From assembly GCA_018873245.2 (NCBI GenBank), contig JAEMBT020000001.1:5506220-5570219 (forward strand): 64,000 nucleotides of DNA, written 5' to 3'. Each line of letters opens with the position of its first letter. Positions within the stretch are counted from its first letter, which is position 1. The notes below the pieces were generated by a model. That model did not search any database. It was not told where the DNA came from and was given only the letters and a program-made list of their open reading frames with translations. Shown here one piece after another: positions 1 through 12,689 of the stretch. The stretch comes from Archegozetes longisetosus. Lineage: Eukaryota; Arthropoda; Arachnida; Sarcoptiformes; Trhypochthoniidae. The translations under genes and the position numbers were made by a program.

Positions 1-344
1 GTTCTGTATTTGACGCATCGAGACTTTAAAAAATATTAACATTGAATACTTTGATAAAATGATTTGATTTATGTAAGAGATTTGTAGAATTTTTTAGATT
101 ATAGCTAAGGCTTTTGTGATAGAATGAAATCTGACTAAAATAGTTCCCAAAAGAGTATGCCCAAAATCCATAGACTTGGTCTATCGACGTCTCCTAACGG
201 TGACCCACATATGTAGTAGCCTACGATAAGACATTCAATTAATCGAAAAAACTTGAGATTGGCAAATCGCTTAGAAAGTCACAGACTAAAAACAAATATC
301 GCTAGTGAGTATACTTAAGAATTTCATTTAAAAATATAAAATAA

Positions 345-632
345 TTATGGGAGTACTATTAACAAATAGGTATAAAAGCTTAGGAATGTGTATAGCTGTA
401 TAGTGACATTGCTATCCTCATCGGGGTCATCGGCGGACTCTTCTCTAAGACGATAAAATACCCGCCGACAACTATCGCAGATAGCCTCTGGAATCAATTT
501 TGCCAACTCTGGAATCAGACCAACCTCACTTTGAAAAGAAGCCTGGTCTTGCCTTTTGAAGAAAAGCTCAGAGGCTGGCCTCGTCTGCACCAGTGAGCGA
601 TATCTTCCTCTCTTTTTAAATATTAGTCTCAT
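345..632 (-). CDS. small ORF or exon, unknown function
   Basis: A 95-codon ORF that is clearly richer in GC than its surroundings, which is why I list it. It is basic at the start, has an I-C-D-S-C stretch around residue 52 and an acidic run (E-E-S-A-D-D-P-D-E-D) around residue 67. The I-C-x2-C pair after a Leu/Pro-rich helix faintly resembles half of a zinc-binding module, but no second Cys pair is present. The last 20 residues are hydrophobic and may be intron read-through; a weak GT follows the acidic run. It could be the first exon of a gene running off the left edge, or chance. Confidence 0.25.
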   Translation of the reverse strand: MRLIFKKRGRYRSLVQTRPASELFFKRQDQASFQSEVGLIPELAKLIPEAICDSCRRVFYRLREESADDPDEDSNVTIQLYTFLSFYTYLLIVLP

Positions 633-676
633 TCGGCCCGTTTCCTTTTTTTATACCGGTAGCCGTATAATGCGAG

Positions 677-818
677 GATGTTTAATATGTAGGAGTAGAG
701 CTCAGAATTAGTAATTTACGGTTGGTTTTAACAAAGTGGGTGGGGCTTATGATAGCCACATCCAGTGGGTAGTACCCATCAAGACAAGTCCAACGATGTA
801 TAATATGTAGGGGTAGGG
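677..818. repeat. short direct repeat pair
   Basis: Two 24-bp copies of a GATGTWTAATATGTAGGRGT-type motif at 677-700 and 795-818, in the same orientation about 118 bp apart with about four mismatches. They lie in a slightly GC-richer stretch upstream of the small minus-strand ORF. Function unknown. Confidence 0.45.
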
Positions 819-1141
819 TACAAGCTAGGGGGCGTTATGATCTATTTTAGAAAAAGGGGCGGAGCCAATTGTATTTAGATTCCGATTTAGAGCCGATTTA
901 GATTCGTATATGTAAGTTTCAGAGTATGATTTTCACAAGCTTTATAAGTTATCTAATTGTACTTCATTCACATTTATCGATAACAAGTTTTAAATTTATT
1001 AAACTTGATGATTATCTAAATTTATCAGAAGCGCCAAATAGCTTGTTGTCAAAATTGATGTCACATGAAATAAATTTCACATTAAGTACTTAAATCTTGG
1101 ATCTAAACAAACCTAATTTAGAGCAAATCTATTTTATTTAT

Positions 1142-1952
1142 CGTCGCCTTAATACTATAAGGTTCTAAATGCAAAAAGTATATTAACGAGAAAATCCACT
1201 TTAAAGTTCGATGTTGCTATACATCAATAATGAGTTGAAGAATAATTTTCAAAAACATCCAGCAATGTGCGTGTGGCTCTCATATTCTACTGATCATTTG
1301 GGCCCTACTCTGTTTCTATCATGAATAACTCAGAACTGATTATTGCATTTCAAACCTCATTGCACTGAAATGAAATATCAGGTTCTAAATGATCGAGAAT
1401 CGAAATAACTAAATCGAAACAAATTTTATCTAAGAAATATTAAAAAGAATGTGGAGAATCAATTTCGAACATTTTAAGAATGTTTCGATATAATTCGATC
1501 AAAAAAATTTTCAAGTCGAAATTCAACTTGACAATTTTTATGCCTCAAATTTTCAGATATTTAATTTAGAAATCATTTGGATGACTGAAATGTGAATTTT
1601 TATAGAGAATTGACGCATTTGACAGCAGTTTATCTAAGAACCGAATTTATTGGTATAGAAAAAACCCAAGTCACTAAATCAATTTTGAAAAAATGAAATA
1701 TCAACAGAATACGATTCTCTTCATAGGAATTCTATGAGATTTAGTTTTAATAACCCGAAAGATTGTGAAAATGTCTGCTTCACATGCAGTTTGCTCATCT
1801 AATTCGACTAATTCAGCGATTACGACCGAGCCAGACATCAGTTTATAAATTTGAATAAATACCAACATCAAGACCATGACAAGATATATGAATTTGTTAA
1901 TAACTCATTTTGTCAAAAAGTTGATTTAGAACCTTATAGTACTCAGGTGACG
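1142..1952. mobile_element. inverted-repeat element with 4-bp TSD
   Basis: An 811-bp AT-rich element. Its ends are about 30-bp imperfect inverted repeats (left CGTCGCCTTAATACTATAAG; right CTTATAGTACTCAGGTGACG), flanked by TTAT at 1138-1141 and 1953-1956. No ORF. The termini are related to those of the 3.7-kb element at 22,024-25,737 (shared core CGTCRCCTYARTRCTATAA), which also has a 4-bp AT-rich duplication. This is a non-autonomous member of one family; the superfamily is not identified. Confidence 0.65.
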
Positions 1953-1956
1953 TTAT

Positions 1957-2986
1957 AAGGAATATTTTTAAATTAATAGATACATAATTAGGTAAGAGAG
2001 CTAATGTTCAAGTCACTTTATTATATTAGATAAATTAATTTAACTTTTAATAATTTTTCTAATCAAATGATATTTAAGTGAGCAGATGATTCATGCTTCC
2101 AGTAACGACTGAGTATTTCATAGAAAATAATTAATAATCAAAATAATCTACTATATTATGTATATTTTAGATAGTATAAGACAAGTATACAAGTTTTAAA
2201 GACAGTTACGATTTTAAAACTAATTAGTGAAACTTTTGCCAGTTTTTACTTTTAATTTGACTTGAATTCTAATTGCAGTAAATTTCGAAACCGAATTGTT
2301 TACTTACGCTAAAAGTTCATTGAATAATATTTAACATGTTTAGTATCACATTAAATAAAATAATAAGTTATCATTGATAGCCGGCTTTAGGAAAGATAAC
2401 TACATTCCGAAATAAATGTCAAACCTAATCTATTAGTTCTAAAATTAATTTGATATTATATTTAAATAAAATGATTCTCAACATACGTCACTCAGTATTG
2501 GAAAACGTTTATTTGGTAGTTTTCTTAAAATATAGTGACTACTAAGGGATAGACATAATGATTTAAGCGACAGATATGCAATATAAAACATTATTTTCAA
2601 CATTTCAAGCATGTTATTAATTTTTATATTTGTAACATTTGTTGATAGAGAAACCCTCTGATTTCAGTTTGCACTTTATTTTCTTTATCAGACATATTAA
2701 AAGTTTTAAACTTTTTCTCAGTCTCATGAAATCTAATAATCTGTCACATATTATACAGCAGTTTCATGAAATTGTGTGTGAATAGAGCACAATTCAAACT
2801 GAATATCACATTTAAATTTGTCAACAGTAATAGAGTTGGTTTTATTTTATTTTAAATAAATTTTTTAGTTTAATAATCAACTTGAATGATTATGAAAGTT
2901 ACAATTGTTGAGATTTTAATTTAACCTTTATTTATATCATCAAAGAAAATGTTGCTTTGAAATGATTCAAACTTATGTTAAATTTC
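1957..2986. other. no gene seen
   Basis: AT-rich intergenic DNA between two transposons. No ORF with coding character, no RNA gene and no clear repeat. Confidence 0.6.
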
Positions 2987-2994
2987 ATGTTAAG

Positions 2995-5805
2995 TATAGG
3001 TGCACGGGTCAAGGGTTTATACGACCCGCTCCAAACCATGAACCGCTTCTTTTTCAATATTGGACCCGACTCGAACCGTGGTTTACCCGCGTGTCAAACC
3101 GCTACAATTATATAATTTTGAAAATTAAACATTTGGTAATGCATATTTGAGTATTTTTACTCATGAAACTTGCATAAATCTTAATTAAACCAATAATTAT
3201 TCAAATATAAACATAATCTTATGGAGCTGTACAACTGATAAGTTAAAAACAATTATAGAATAAAAAGTTGTTTCAATTGAATAACTTTGACTTAACGATC
3301 AAAGCCATATTAACGTTTTCAGGTTTAAGACTACTTTTTCGTTTATTTATCATCGACCCATTCAAGCTGAATGTTTCTTCACTTCTAGTCGAAGAAGATG
3401 GAACAGATAATATCCACGTTGCAATAACTGACAGATTAGGCCAAATATTTATTTTTGTTTTCCAATACATAGTAATAGGATCGAAATTTCCGGCTTCAAT
3501 CGTCGGAATTTTTACCTCTCCTCAAAATAATAATCTACTTCTTTGTCAGAATTTAAACTCAAAATATATTGAGAATCACCGTAGAATTCAGAGAGTTCGT
3601 CTTTCATAGACTTTGATATCGGTTCATCGCTTTCGCAGATTTCGGTTGATATATCATCCATTTCGCTGACCAATTTTTTAAACAAAACTTTTGTTTCATT
3701 AAGTTTTTGTTCGCTGAATAATTTCGAATATTTGAATCGAGAATCTAATATTAGTGCAAGATAATGCCATTCATTCAGTCTATTCTCTACTTTATTTTCG
3801 ATTCTATTCATCAAGTATGACTTATATGAGAATTATTTGTACTAATTTTCAATAACGATTTTAGTTAAAAAATTTTCGGGATAACAATATTAAGTGTCGA
3901 TATTGAAGATGAGGATAAAGTAGTAATGTCTGAATTAGAATGTTTTAATGTTGATGCCAAACCATTTAATAAATTCTTATCTAGAGAATAAATATGAATT
4001 TTATTTCTTTCATTAAGAACTTTGATAATATTGTAAAGTCTGGATCTTTAATAGGAGCGTGTACGAAATCAATTTTTAAAATATAGCACTTTATTTAACA
4101 TAACCACAATACAAATTACATAAGATTTCACAGGATTTTTAACACTGGAAGAAAGAGCGAAAAATTTGAGAAAAACACGACATTTTATAGGAACAATAGG
4201 CGGGTTGAATTAGAAAATGTTTTACAATGATAGGCTAAACCTTTTAAGGTTAATAGCGCATTTAGCTAAGATTGGAGGATTGTTTAACTAGGACATACTT
4301 AGGTAGGTTTTAAGAGTTGAAATATGCTTACTATCAGCTGTCTTCATAACTTATGCAGTTGAGACAAGCATGTGAAGATTTCTTTTGTACAAACAAAAGA
4401 TAATCTTTAGATCAGTAATAAAAGTTGACATATACGGTGAGTTATGAAAATTAGTTTTAAAGATATAGGTTATTACAAATGTATTTTGGTATAGGTCTAA
4501 TTTAGGAGACTAAGACGTTATTACAATATTATCATATTCTGATAGTATCGACTCAGCCATAGTATACAGTGTATTCCATCTCGTTTCAGACATAGATTCC
4601 AAAGTATGATTTAAATGCTTTTGTGAACCGGTGTGCTTGAAATGACTAACAATATTCTCATTTTATCAACAAAACATTTGAATTTTTGAATGTACGCTGC
4701 AGTACTCTCATCAATCGAATCATTAATAGCCGATTGAATAACTAAATTAAGACAATGACAAATGCATGGAATCCGATTACTTTTGAAAGCAGCAGCTAAA
4801 TTGCTAGCATTATCACTTGTAATCAGATAATTCTTATTGACTATATTTAGTTCAATCAGTTTCTTATCAAGCCATATTTTTATATTAGCAGCAGTTTTTT
4901 TCTCAAAATCAAATTCATCTGGACTTATGTCATTGGTGATTTTATATCATATTCTGATAAACCAAAAATTAATACTTTTCCAAACGTTTGCGAAACATTA
5001 TACTTACCTTTAGATTTTACATCTCGAATGTCAGCTTTCTTTTCCCGAATCAAAGTTGATGTTTGTTTGACAGAAAGTTCAATTTCATTTATTATTTCGC
5101 TATTTAACATATTTCTTCATCACTTGTTTCAGTCTCAAAACTTACACTCATTTGAGACATAATTAAAGTTTAGTATTAAATTTTCAGACTTCAAAATATT
5201 TATCATTGAAGATTTTCTCGTGATTGAAAGTTATTCACAATTTTGAAATCAAGTGTACAATTGTTTTGATCACATTAATTTCAAAATAATAATGATTTTG
5301 ATTTCAATACTTATCAATCAATACTTATTTAATGATTATAATAATATTTAAAACCAATTGACAATTGGTAAGCCTTAATTAAAATTTTAATAGCTATGAA
5401 ACACGTTAATTTACATTGAAATTAATAATAGTTTTGATAAATAATTATGTTTTCAATTAGTTATTTCTCTTTATTATACTTTATTTTCAATTATTTTTGA
5501 ATTTTTCATACACTTTAAGGAATGATTTGAAGCATATAGTTGTTGAACCTCTATAGCATTCTGTAACATGATACTAATATAAACGGAAATCAATTCATGC
5601 AATGAGTATTTTCATTTTGATATATTTTTGTTTAGTTAAGCTCTTGTTTTAAAACCTATAAATATGCGGTTCTTTGCGGGTAACCTGCGGTTCTAAACAA
5701 TAGACCCGACCCGAACCGTGACTTTAAAAAGCTGGAACCGATCCGATCCAAACCGCGGTTTACCCGCGGGTCGAACCGCTTAGCAGTTCACCCGCGCAGC
5801 TATAA
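2995..5805 (-). mobile_element. hAT-family DNA transposon, decayed
   Basis: A 2.8-kb element with both ends present. An 8-bp target-site duplication ATGTTAAG lies at 2987-2994 and 5806-5813. The ends are imperfect inverted repeats (left TATAGGTGCACGGGT, right reverse complement TTATAGCTGCGCGGGT), followed inwards by several ACCCG/CGGGT motifs at about 3001-3107 and 5665-5795, a common hAT subterminal arrangement. The transposase lies on the minus strand and is broken. An 8-bp duplication plus the transposase motifs make the hAT assignment firm. Confidence 0.9.
3273..5160 (-). pseudogene. hAT transposase pseudogene
   Basis: Reading leftwards from 5160: an N-terminal piece (5110-4925); then, around 4920-4735, a catalytic-core piece containing TSDNASN followed by C-I-C-H-C-L-N-L; then, after a frameshift near 4620, ETRWNTLYTMAESIL; then HYLALILDSRFK (around 3760); and finally the C-terminal dimerisation region (3470-3273) with W-K-x-x-x-x-I-W-P-N-L-S and LKPENVN. 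These are standard hAT landmarks in the expected order. Stops and frameshifts separate them, and 3815-4500 holds little recognisable coding sequence. It cannot encode an active enzyme. Confidence 0.88.
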
Positions 5806-5813
5806 ATGTTAAG

Positions 5814-6599
5814 TTGGTTAAACATATTCCTAAAGATAAGGAGTTTATGATAGATTTTATCGAATTTGATAATAAAACTCACAATCGCGTGGTGATACGT
5901 TCGTGAATTTTGGTCCATGATGAGCATTTGAATACCTGAATATGTATACAAAATTGCATAATTGTGGAGCTTACCCATCAAAAATTAAAGGTACGTAAAC
6001 GCTAATGACCAGTACTGTACTTTTGGCCAAATCACATTTTTCAAATATCTGAGAGATTAAAAACATATATAGCATTCCTGTTAGACTGGAGTTTCCCAAT
6101 CACACGTGTCGTCAGATTGAATATTAATGAGTTCTCTTCAGTTTAAACTTCTTAGCTTTCATTTTATTCTGTGTAAAACATTTATTTCTTTAAGTTTTTG
6201 AGTTTTCATTTATTTATTTTGCGAAAAATGGTAAGCAAAACCAAAGAGAAATTCACTTAAAAGATGGCAAAACCTAAATATACTTCTATTGTTCCGTGTG
6301 AAGTAGAAATGAGTTTATCGAGATTTAAGAGAATACTTGAAGATCGCAGACATAACGTTATAATCGAGAATTTGAGAATATATTTAATAGCAATTTTTTT
6401 ATTAACAATTCGTATTATGTCTGTTTTATAAATTAATTTTTAAGCTCATATAGAATACATATTTGGCATTTTTCATGCATATGTATACGCATAGAATAAA
6501 CTTTATTTGTGCTATACATAATTCCGAACATTATTATTTTTGCTCTGCAAACCATTGAAACAATCCTCGTAATCATAGACTGACTAACTGTTAATTAAA
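5814..6599. other. no confident gene
   Basis: AT-rich DNA next to the hAT insertion. A 55-60 codon ORF starting with ATG near 6265 on the plus strand (M-A-K-P-K-Y-T-S-I) has no recognisable domain and ends in AT-rich sequence; I do not call it. A minus-strand ORF at 5760-5981 runs into the transposon end and is not a gene. Confidence 0.5.
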
Positions 6600-9440
6600 T
6601 AATTAGTATCTGAACTCTATAACAATTTGAACAGTCTCATCATTTTTTAATAAAATAGAGTTAGAAAAATCTACTAAAAAGTTTGTACAGTTATTATTTG
6701 TTTTATGGTTTGTGACTAATAGGTCCATAAGAGACAAATCGAATTTAGTTATCCTGTCAAATTTTTGTTTAAGATTATTGCAATTTGAAAATTTGAACGC
6801 TGAAAAACTAGCTTAGAGTACAAAAATCACACATTGTATGAAATGGAAAAAGCTTTGGTGAATACCATTGGTTTTATTATCGTTTATCAATTCAAGGATT
6901 TCTAGTATGTAGTTATGCAAAAACAAGTTTTCACCCCTAATGTTGCAAAAGTAGTGATTCTATAATTTGTACGATTTCATACACTATAACATCATTTTTT
7001 ATATTGACTCTACTATTGTATAACTAGAAAAGTCTAACAGACAAATGTGTGCGTAATCACAATGAATACACTGAGAGTATATAAAAACACAAACTTTCAA
7101 AGAGTTAGGTTTTTATGACAGGAAACATATTATATGACTTGCATTCCACAAATAACGCAAAATAGTTAGTTTTCAAAGTTTAATCATTTATTTGAAATAA
7201 TTACAGATTTTTGTTTGAGAGAAACATGTATTGAATACAATTATGCGAATATATGACTGACGTTTGCAAATATGTTTTAATCCGAAACAGTTGTGAATCA
7301 AGACGTGAATGAGGCAAAACTGGTCTAATCGTAAGAGTAAGTCATGAAAATGATTTTAGATTCACACTGAAAACTACATAATTATTATGTCATAGTTTAA
7401 GAATTTGTATTCAGTATTTGTCCATCAAATGAATTATTGTTTAGGAGTAAACATATATTATATGAAATCTCTATAAACAATACACTAATAAAATTAAATC
7501 TTATTTATATAATCATTTCTGTATTTATTTGTATTTATGTGACTTTTAAATGTGATGTGGGCTTTTATGATGGGCTTAAAAACGCATAAACTTCATAAAA
7601 AAGACTAACTTTAGTATTTTGAAGCTCGAAATAGCCTTCAATTCAGGTTTATTTCTCGAACTCATTCATTGCTTTGGAAATGACATGAATAACAAAACAA
7701 TTGATGAAAAGAGAATGACTTTCTTTTGCAGAACTACCTGTACGTCAAGTTTTAATTAGGGTATTGAAGACACGATCCTTCACATGTAAATCATTAACAC
7801 GATTGAAATTTGCCTGAAACACAAAATAGAGTGTGATTAGAGTGTGATCCCCTAAAAGCATAATTGAACCTTATACTAAATTCTTTTGTGATCTGCTTTT
7901 TACTAATGGTTTTTCGATTTAATACTCAATCAATTATGAGAAAAAAGTTGTGTTAAAGACCTCACATAACTAATAGTGGCTATGAATTAAACGAGTCATA
8001 CCTAAGGCTATTAAAAATAGTGTCTTTTAGTTTGATTTATATACTAAAAAAGTTTTGCTATCATTATATAAGTCGATATTCAAAGTTATAAAAGTGTATT
8101 CGATTGAAATGAAACACAAACACATTTATTTGTGGTCTAAATCGAGACGAAGGCATAACAAGCCTTTGGGTTATGCCGCTTAACATCTCTTAGCAAAAAC
8201 TGTTATCAAACTCTGATTAATAACTTAAATACAAAGCGCTTATTGAAAATGATTTTTCGAAACTTTTTCCATTGACAGTCGCTTATGAATAGAAAACTGA
8301 TTTTATCTCAATTTATTGGTTTTCAATGTTGTTTCAGATTAGATAAAAATGTGTAACAAAACCTATTGTTGACTTGCACAATCTGTCAGCTCAGCCCTCA
8401 TTCGTTTGAATAATACAATCAATCGATGACACGATTGTCTAATTCATACAATTTGGTTTTGAGTTCGTTTAGCAACTATTGATAGTAGTGAGCGAATTGA
8501 TTGTTATATTCCGATCATTAGATAAATAGCGACGAACTAATCATTTACTGTCTTTAAACATGTTCGCAAATTGCTTAGTAAAAGAGTCAATATTTAAATA
8601 GTTTTGAGGAAATAATTAAGTTTTTAAGTGTTTTAATTGATTTAATTGCAAAACAAACTCATTTAAAAACTTTATTTTGAATTAATACAATTAAATCTAA
8701 TGAAAACAGTTTTTACTAAAAGTTTATTTGTGTAATAAAACAGTTTTGTCTGAATTAACACGAGTTTATTAAAAGACTTTTCCGCTAAAACATTTCACAA
8801 TTGACTTAAATAGAAGGTTAAGTGTTTAAGTTATATAAGTTTTTATATGACACCAATAAAAAAGTTGAGAAACTTATGAATTCATAGAAAAGTTGAATAA
8901 TAGATAAATAAATTGTTGACATTTTTTCAAAAGAGTAACTAATTAGATAAGCGAACGGAAAGTTATTTTTAGGCTTAGTCTAGATATCAAATGATGTAAT
9001 GAATTGCTTTCTCCAAAAGCATATTTGAATTGAGCAGAAAAACAAAGAAGAAGTAGAAAAAGAATTTTTAACTCATTTGTCACATTCCCATAAAGTGTTG
9101 TTAAGTGAAAGAGTATTGCGTAATAGAGACACTGCAGTGAACAGAGTCTGCACTGAAAACAGGGCTTCAATACATAGCTTAACACAGTTTTCAATACAAT
9201 TAATGGTTAGAGAAGTTGTTGATTGTGTACCACTACACTCAACACGTGGATCAGTTGCAATGACGGCATAGCAGTGACGTGCCATCGATGATGAACATGG
9301 CGAGGAAGCAATATCTGAAACATTTTCAATATTTTTCGTATTAATAAAAAGTCACTGTTTTTAAAGTACATATCGAAAAAGTTTCAACTTTTTATGCATT
9401 GGATTAAAGCCCATTAATTGGTAGATAAACGAGTTTTCGT
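6600..9440. repeat. dispersed paralogous segment, copy 1
   Basis: This segment recurs in the same orientation, decayed, at about 21,444-22,019 (partial), 25,880-28,110 and 40,253-44,500. Shared landmarks are the AATTTAGTTATYCTGTCAAA stretch (near 6740), the block around 7270-7370, and 8940-9300. Copy 1 has about 1.5 kb (about 7380-8930) that the others lack. Only copy 1 retains an open minus-strand reading frame at 9073-9314, so it looks like the ancestral locus. The rest of the segment has no gene I can see. Confidence 0.7.
9073..9314 (-). CDS. candidate terminal exon, unknown gene
   Basis: An open frame on the minus strand, preceded by a good splice acceptor (AG at 9316-9315 after a T-rich stretch) and ending at a stop at 9073. 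It encodes S/T/C-rich sequence (S-S-P-C-S-S-S-M-A-R-H-C-Y) then VECSGTQSTTSLTINCIENC and a hydrophobic helix-like tail. Three decayed copies elsewhere retain parts of the same translation (for example VECSSTQST near 44,260, minus strand) interrupted by stops, which suggests this was coding. I do not recognise the family. A phase-compatible upstream exon may lie at 10,529-10,584. Confidence 0.38.
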
Positions 9441-10528
9441 AAGTAACATATGATTGAAATGTTTTCACTTAATTAAAGTTTCAATTTGAACGCTATGTAT
9501 ATATGAGTATATTTAGTATTAGATGTTTTCATGTATTGCTTATCGCAATATTTGACATGTTTTAGCGTTTGCTTAAAATAGTTTTGCGCATAAGACTCAG
9601 TTATTTTCGAGCGTTAATTACTCGAAATCACATTTTAGGCAAAGTAACTGCAAATCGTTGTTACCTAAAAAACTGCATATTTCTCACGACTAAACATCGT
9701 TTTTCACAACTACTGACCACATATTAATTATTGCGAACAAACATTGTTTTACTACAAGTTTTTATGTCAAAATGAGTTGAGACAAATTTGTTCATCTCTC
9801 CAATAACCTCAGGACTTGTTTTAGGCTTTTATTTGATTCGCTTAATTAACATTTAGTAAGAGGTTATCGAAGTGTCCCTTATTTTGCTTTTGCACAGACC
9901 AGAAGTGAACAGATTTTCGTTTCGTACTGCGTTTGCAGACATACATTGAAAGAAGTATTAAACAGACTCGCAGTTAAGTCATTTTTATGCAATAAAACAA
10001 ATTTGTTCTCATCTAAAAAGCTTGAAGTGCTTGAAACCCGAAATTTTGATAAACACCTCATGACTTGTATGCAGAACAAAACAATGGCTCGAATTTTGAA
10101 TATTTGATGAATGGCTTGTTTTGACTCATTGAAGCGTTAAATTTATAGAGGAATAAATGCTAAAAATAAATTTGAAAGTTGATAAAAAATCGCCCCATAG
10201 AACAACTCTATTATGAGGAAACTCAGTTGACTTAACAGTTAATAATAATAATAGATTTAAAGCACAAACTTTAGCCCGAAGTAAATGACATTAAAGCGAG
10301 CAAAAATTCAGTTTTGAAGCAATGCATAAACAATTAATTAAAATATTCACTATTAATAAGTCTATAAATAAAAATGTGAACCGAAAAAGCAATCGATTGT
10401 TGCAGTAAATGTCGCAGCCATTGTTGAGCAATTGTTGCAAATATTGATAACTGTTTTGTTGATTGTCTGTATGTAAGGAAAAGCAGTGAATTGTCCCCTT
10501 CCTTATGATAACATTAATGATGAACTAC

Positions 10529-10584
10529 TATCTGGTCCGTAATGCCCCCATTCCTCAGCCACGACCGTATCAGTGAACCGACCG
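10529..10584 (-). CDS. candidate internal exon, same minus gene
   Basis: A 56-nt GC-richer block on the minus strand bounded by an acceptor (TTTACGCCAG) and a donor (GTAGTT). It would encode GRFTDTVVAEEWGHYGPD and leaves phase 1, which matches the two-base start of the exon at 9314. The surrounding sequence has stops outside these splice sites. The product is not recognised and the linkage is inference. Confidence 0.25.
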
Positions 10585-12677
10585 CTGGCGTAAACAGATA
10601 GCAAAACATAATTTCGGCTCAATTTCTTATCTCATGGCTATAATAAATAAAATGTGTTTAACTTATTTCTCTTTCTAAACAAGTCGATTAATGATAAATA
10701 TCTTATTCTTATTTTAAAAGTTATAAATTATTTTAGTTTCAAAACTCGATCACATCATTAATTAAGTCAATGAAGATATCTATTCATAACTTTTGGACTC
10801 CTTTTCTTTAATTTGTTTTTCTGATTAAGGGCTTTGATCAAAAATTGATTATTTTCTATAACTAATGATCATTTTGTCGAATTGCATCAAACTTTAGCCC
10901 CAGGGCCCCATCATTTGTCTCTTAAGCTAAATATTAACTTTTTATTCGGTTTCAACTGTTGTCTACAACAATTTTTCATAAGCGACCACTTGTTTGATAA
11001 AGTTTTTAGACATTTAACACTTTTGTATACGACATGAGTTTCAACTTTTCAACTTTTGACGAATAATTAATTATGAATTCATCCAAACGTAACATTTTTT
11101 GCCATTTTCTCTGGCAATAAAAGTATTAATTTGAATGCGAGTGAGAAAAATAGTCGAATTTAGTGAATGCTTAAAATTATTTGCAGTAAAAACATGACAT
11201 GTTATGAATTTTTGAAATGCATAACTGCTGTGCATATGTAGTCATAACTGATTATTATTGGAGTGCATGAGAAACTCGATGTAATTATTTAATATGAAAT
11301 ATATTTATAGTGACAAGTATTGAATGCAAATACGACTAATACAGAAAATTGCATTAAACGAGTAAAAAATGACAATTTGGTCAATTTATGAAATTGTCAT
11401 ACATTTATGAAGGACCTCGTACTCTTTGTGTTTTGACAAAATAAAGTGATTTTATGCACTCATAGTATAAGATAGAAAAAGTGTATCATTTGCCGACTTG
11501 AACTTGTTATATCTGTAATCGGGTCACTAATAAAAGCCACGCCTGTCTTACAGTCGCAGAAGAAGAAGATTAGGAGAAAAAAGTTTGCGAACACTTACGA
11601 AAAAATTTCAGTCAGTCTTATGTTATGTTAGAGTGAAAAATGTTTTTATAAGTTGGAGACGAATAGGAACTGATAACTTATGGAAAACTTTGTAAAGTGG
11701 TGTATATTTTATATGTTAACAATTGTTAGCAATGTTTATACAGTGAGTTGTGGTGTGAAGTTTGAAGTTTGATGTTTGAAGTGGCGAATCAAACTTTTAC
11801 AGGCAATCATTACTATTAATAGAAAGCCAGCGAACTAAATATGTGCGATCTGTGCATTTCAGTGCATTTGAGTGTGTGGGCGAAGCCTTTTTCAAACCTA
11901 AACTCTTCTGAAAGTTAGAGCAAATGCTTCAGAGCGCGTATATATTAAATAATCTTATATAAGATATTTTTTCATAGTGCAAGACTTGTGTGTCTGTGCA
12001 GCCAAATGTCAAACAGTGTTTTCAGTGCTAATTACATATTTTGCAGGCTCTCAGTGTGAGACAAAACCAATCACACAAAAAGTGTTTTAATATCGAGATT
12101 TCGCTCCACTCAGTCATTGCTAACACATATACTGACTGTTGAATTGAGTCGAACTCATTGAACGCATCATTGCTTCGAATGTATTTCGGGTTATGTAACT
12201 CGAAATCATTGGCAAACTTTATATTTAACTTTATTGTTCTCCTCCTTCTGCTGGGATCCAAATCGTGTTAATTATTGAGAAGTTATTTGACATAACTGCC
12301 TATCTCTCTCTCTCTCTCTCTCTAAGCATACTCTCAATTGAAGATCACTTTCACTGTTTCAGATCTAAACTGAATTTTGATCAACTTTTCATCAATAATC
12401 AGACGCTTATGTGCTATGAATTTGTTATTAATTAAGGAAATGATTGGATGTGACTTAAAAGTGAAAATATTTGGCAACTGTTAAGTTTGGTTCGATCACA
12501 TGCGTCACAATTAACAACTGAGTGCTTCAAATATTTGCCCTCATATTAACTTTTAAGTTATGATTACATTATTGATAGACTGTTACTATTTTTTGTAAAC
12601 TGTATTCCTATTACACATTTGATTTCCTTCATTGCGATCATTCGCCTCATGACAGGAACCTCTCATTCAAATAAAGT
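10585..12677. other. intergenic, possible 5' region
   Basis: AT-rich DNA upstream of the RhoGAP gene. It contains a minus-strand ORF at 12,028-12,261 (M-D-P-S-R-R-R-R-T-I-K) that could be a first exon but has no family match and only a weak donor, and a TC microsatellite at about 12,303. No promoter element can be assigned with confidence. Confidence 0.45.
12303..12324. repeat. (TC)n microsatellite
   Basis: About eleven TC dinucleotides, upstream of the RhoGAP gene. A second CT run lies in its intron 4 near 17,431-17,450. Confidence 0.85.
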
Positions 12678-12689
12678 ATGAAAAAGTTG
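12678..12689 (+). CDS. candidate 4-codon first exon of the RhoGAP gene
   Basis: ATG-AAA-AAG-TTG followed directly by a consensus donor GTGAGTATG at 12,690. The next exon opens after an AG at 13,229-13,230 with AAT-GAG-GAA-ATG, in phase 0, so splicing would give MKKL-NEE-MASIPIAM and a 913-residue protein. The phase match and strong donor support it. The alternative is that this is 5' UTR and translation begins at 13,240. Confidence 0.4.

Noticed and set aside
2962..3150. 62-codon ORF on plus strand
   Set aside because: It spans the left end of the hAT element and its GC-rich subterminal repeats; no coding character.
9077..9271. 64-codon plus-strand ORF
   Set aside because: Antisense shadow of the minus-strand candidate exon, which has the better splice context and peptide conservation among copies.
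12028..12261. 77-codon minus-strand ORF (MDPSRRRR...)
   Set aside because: Could be a first exon, but there is no recognisable domain, the donor is weak and no partner exon was found.
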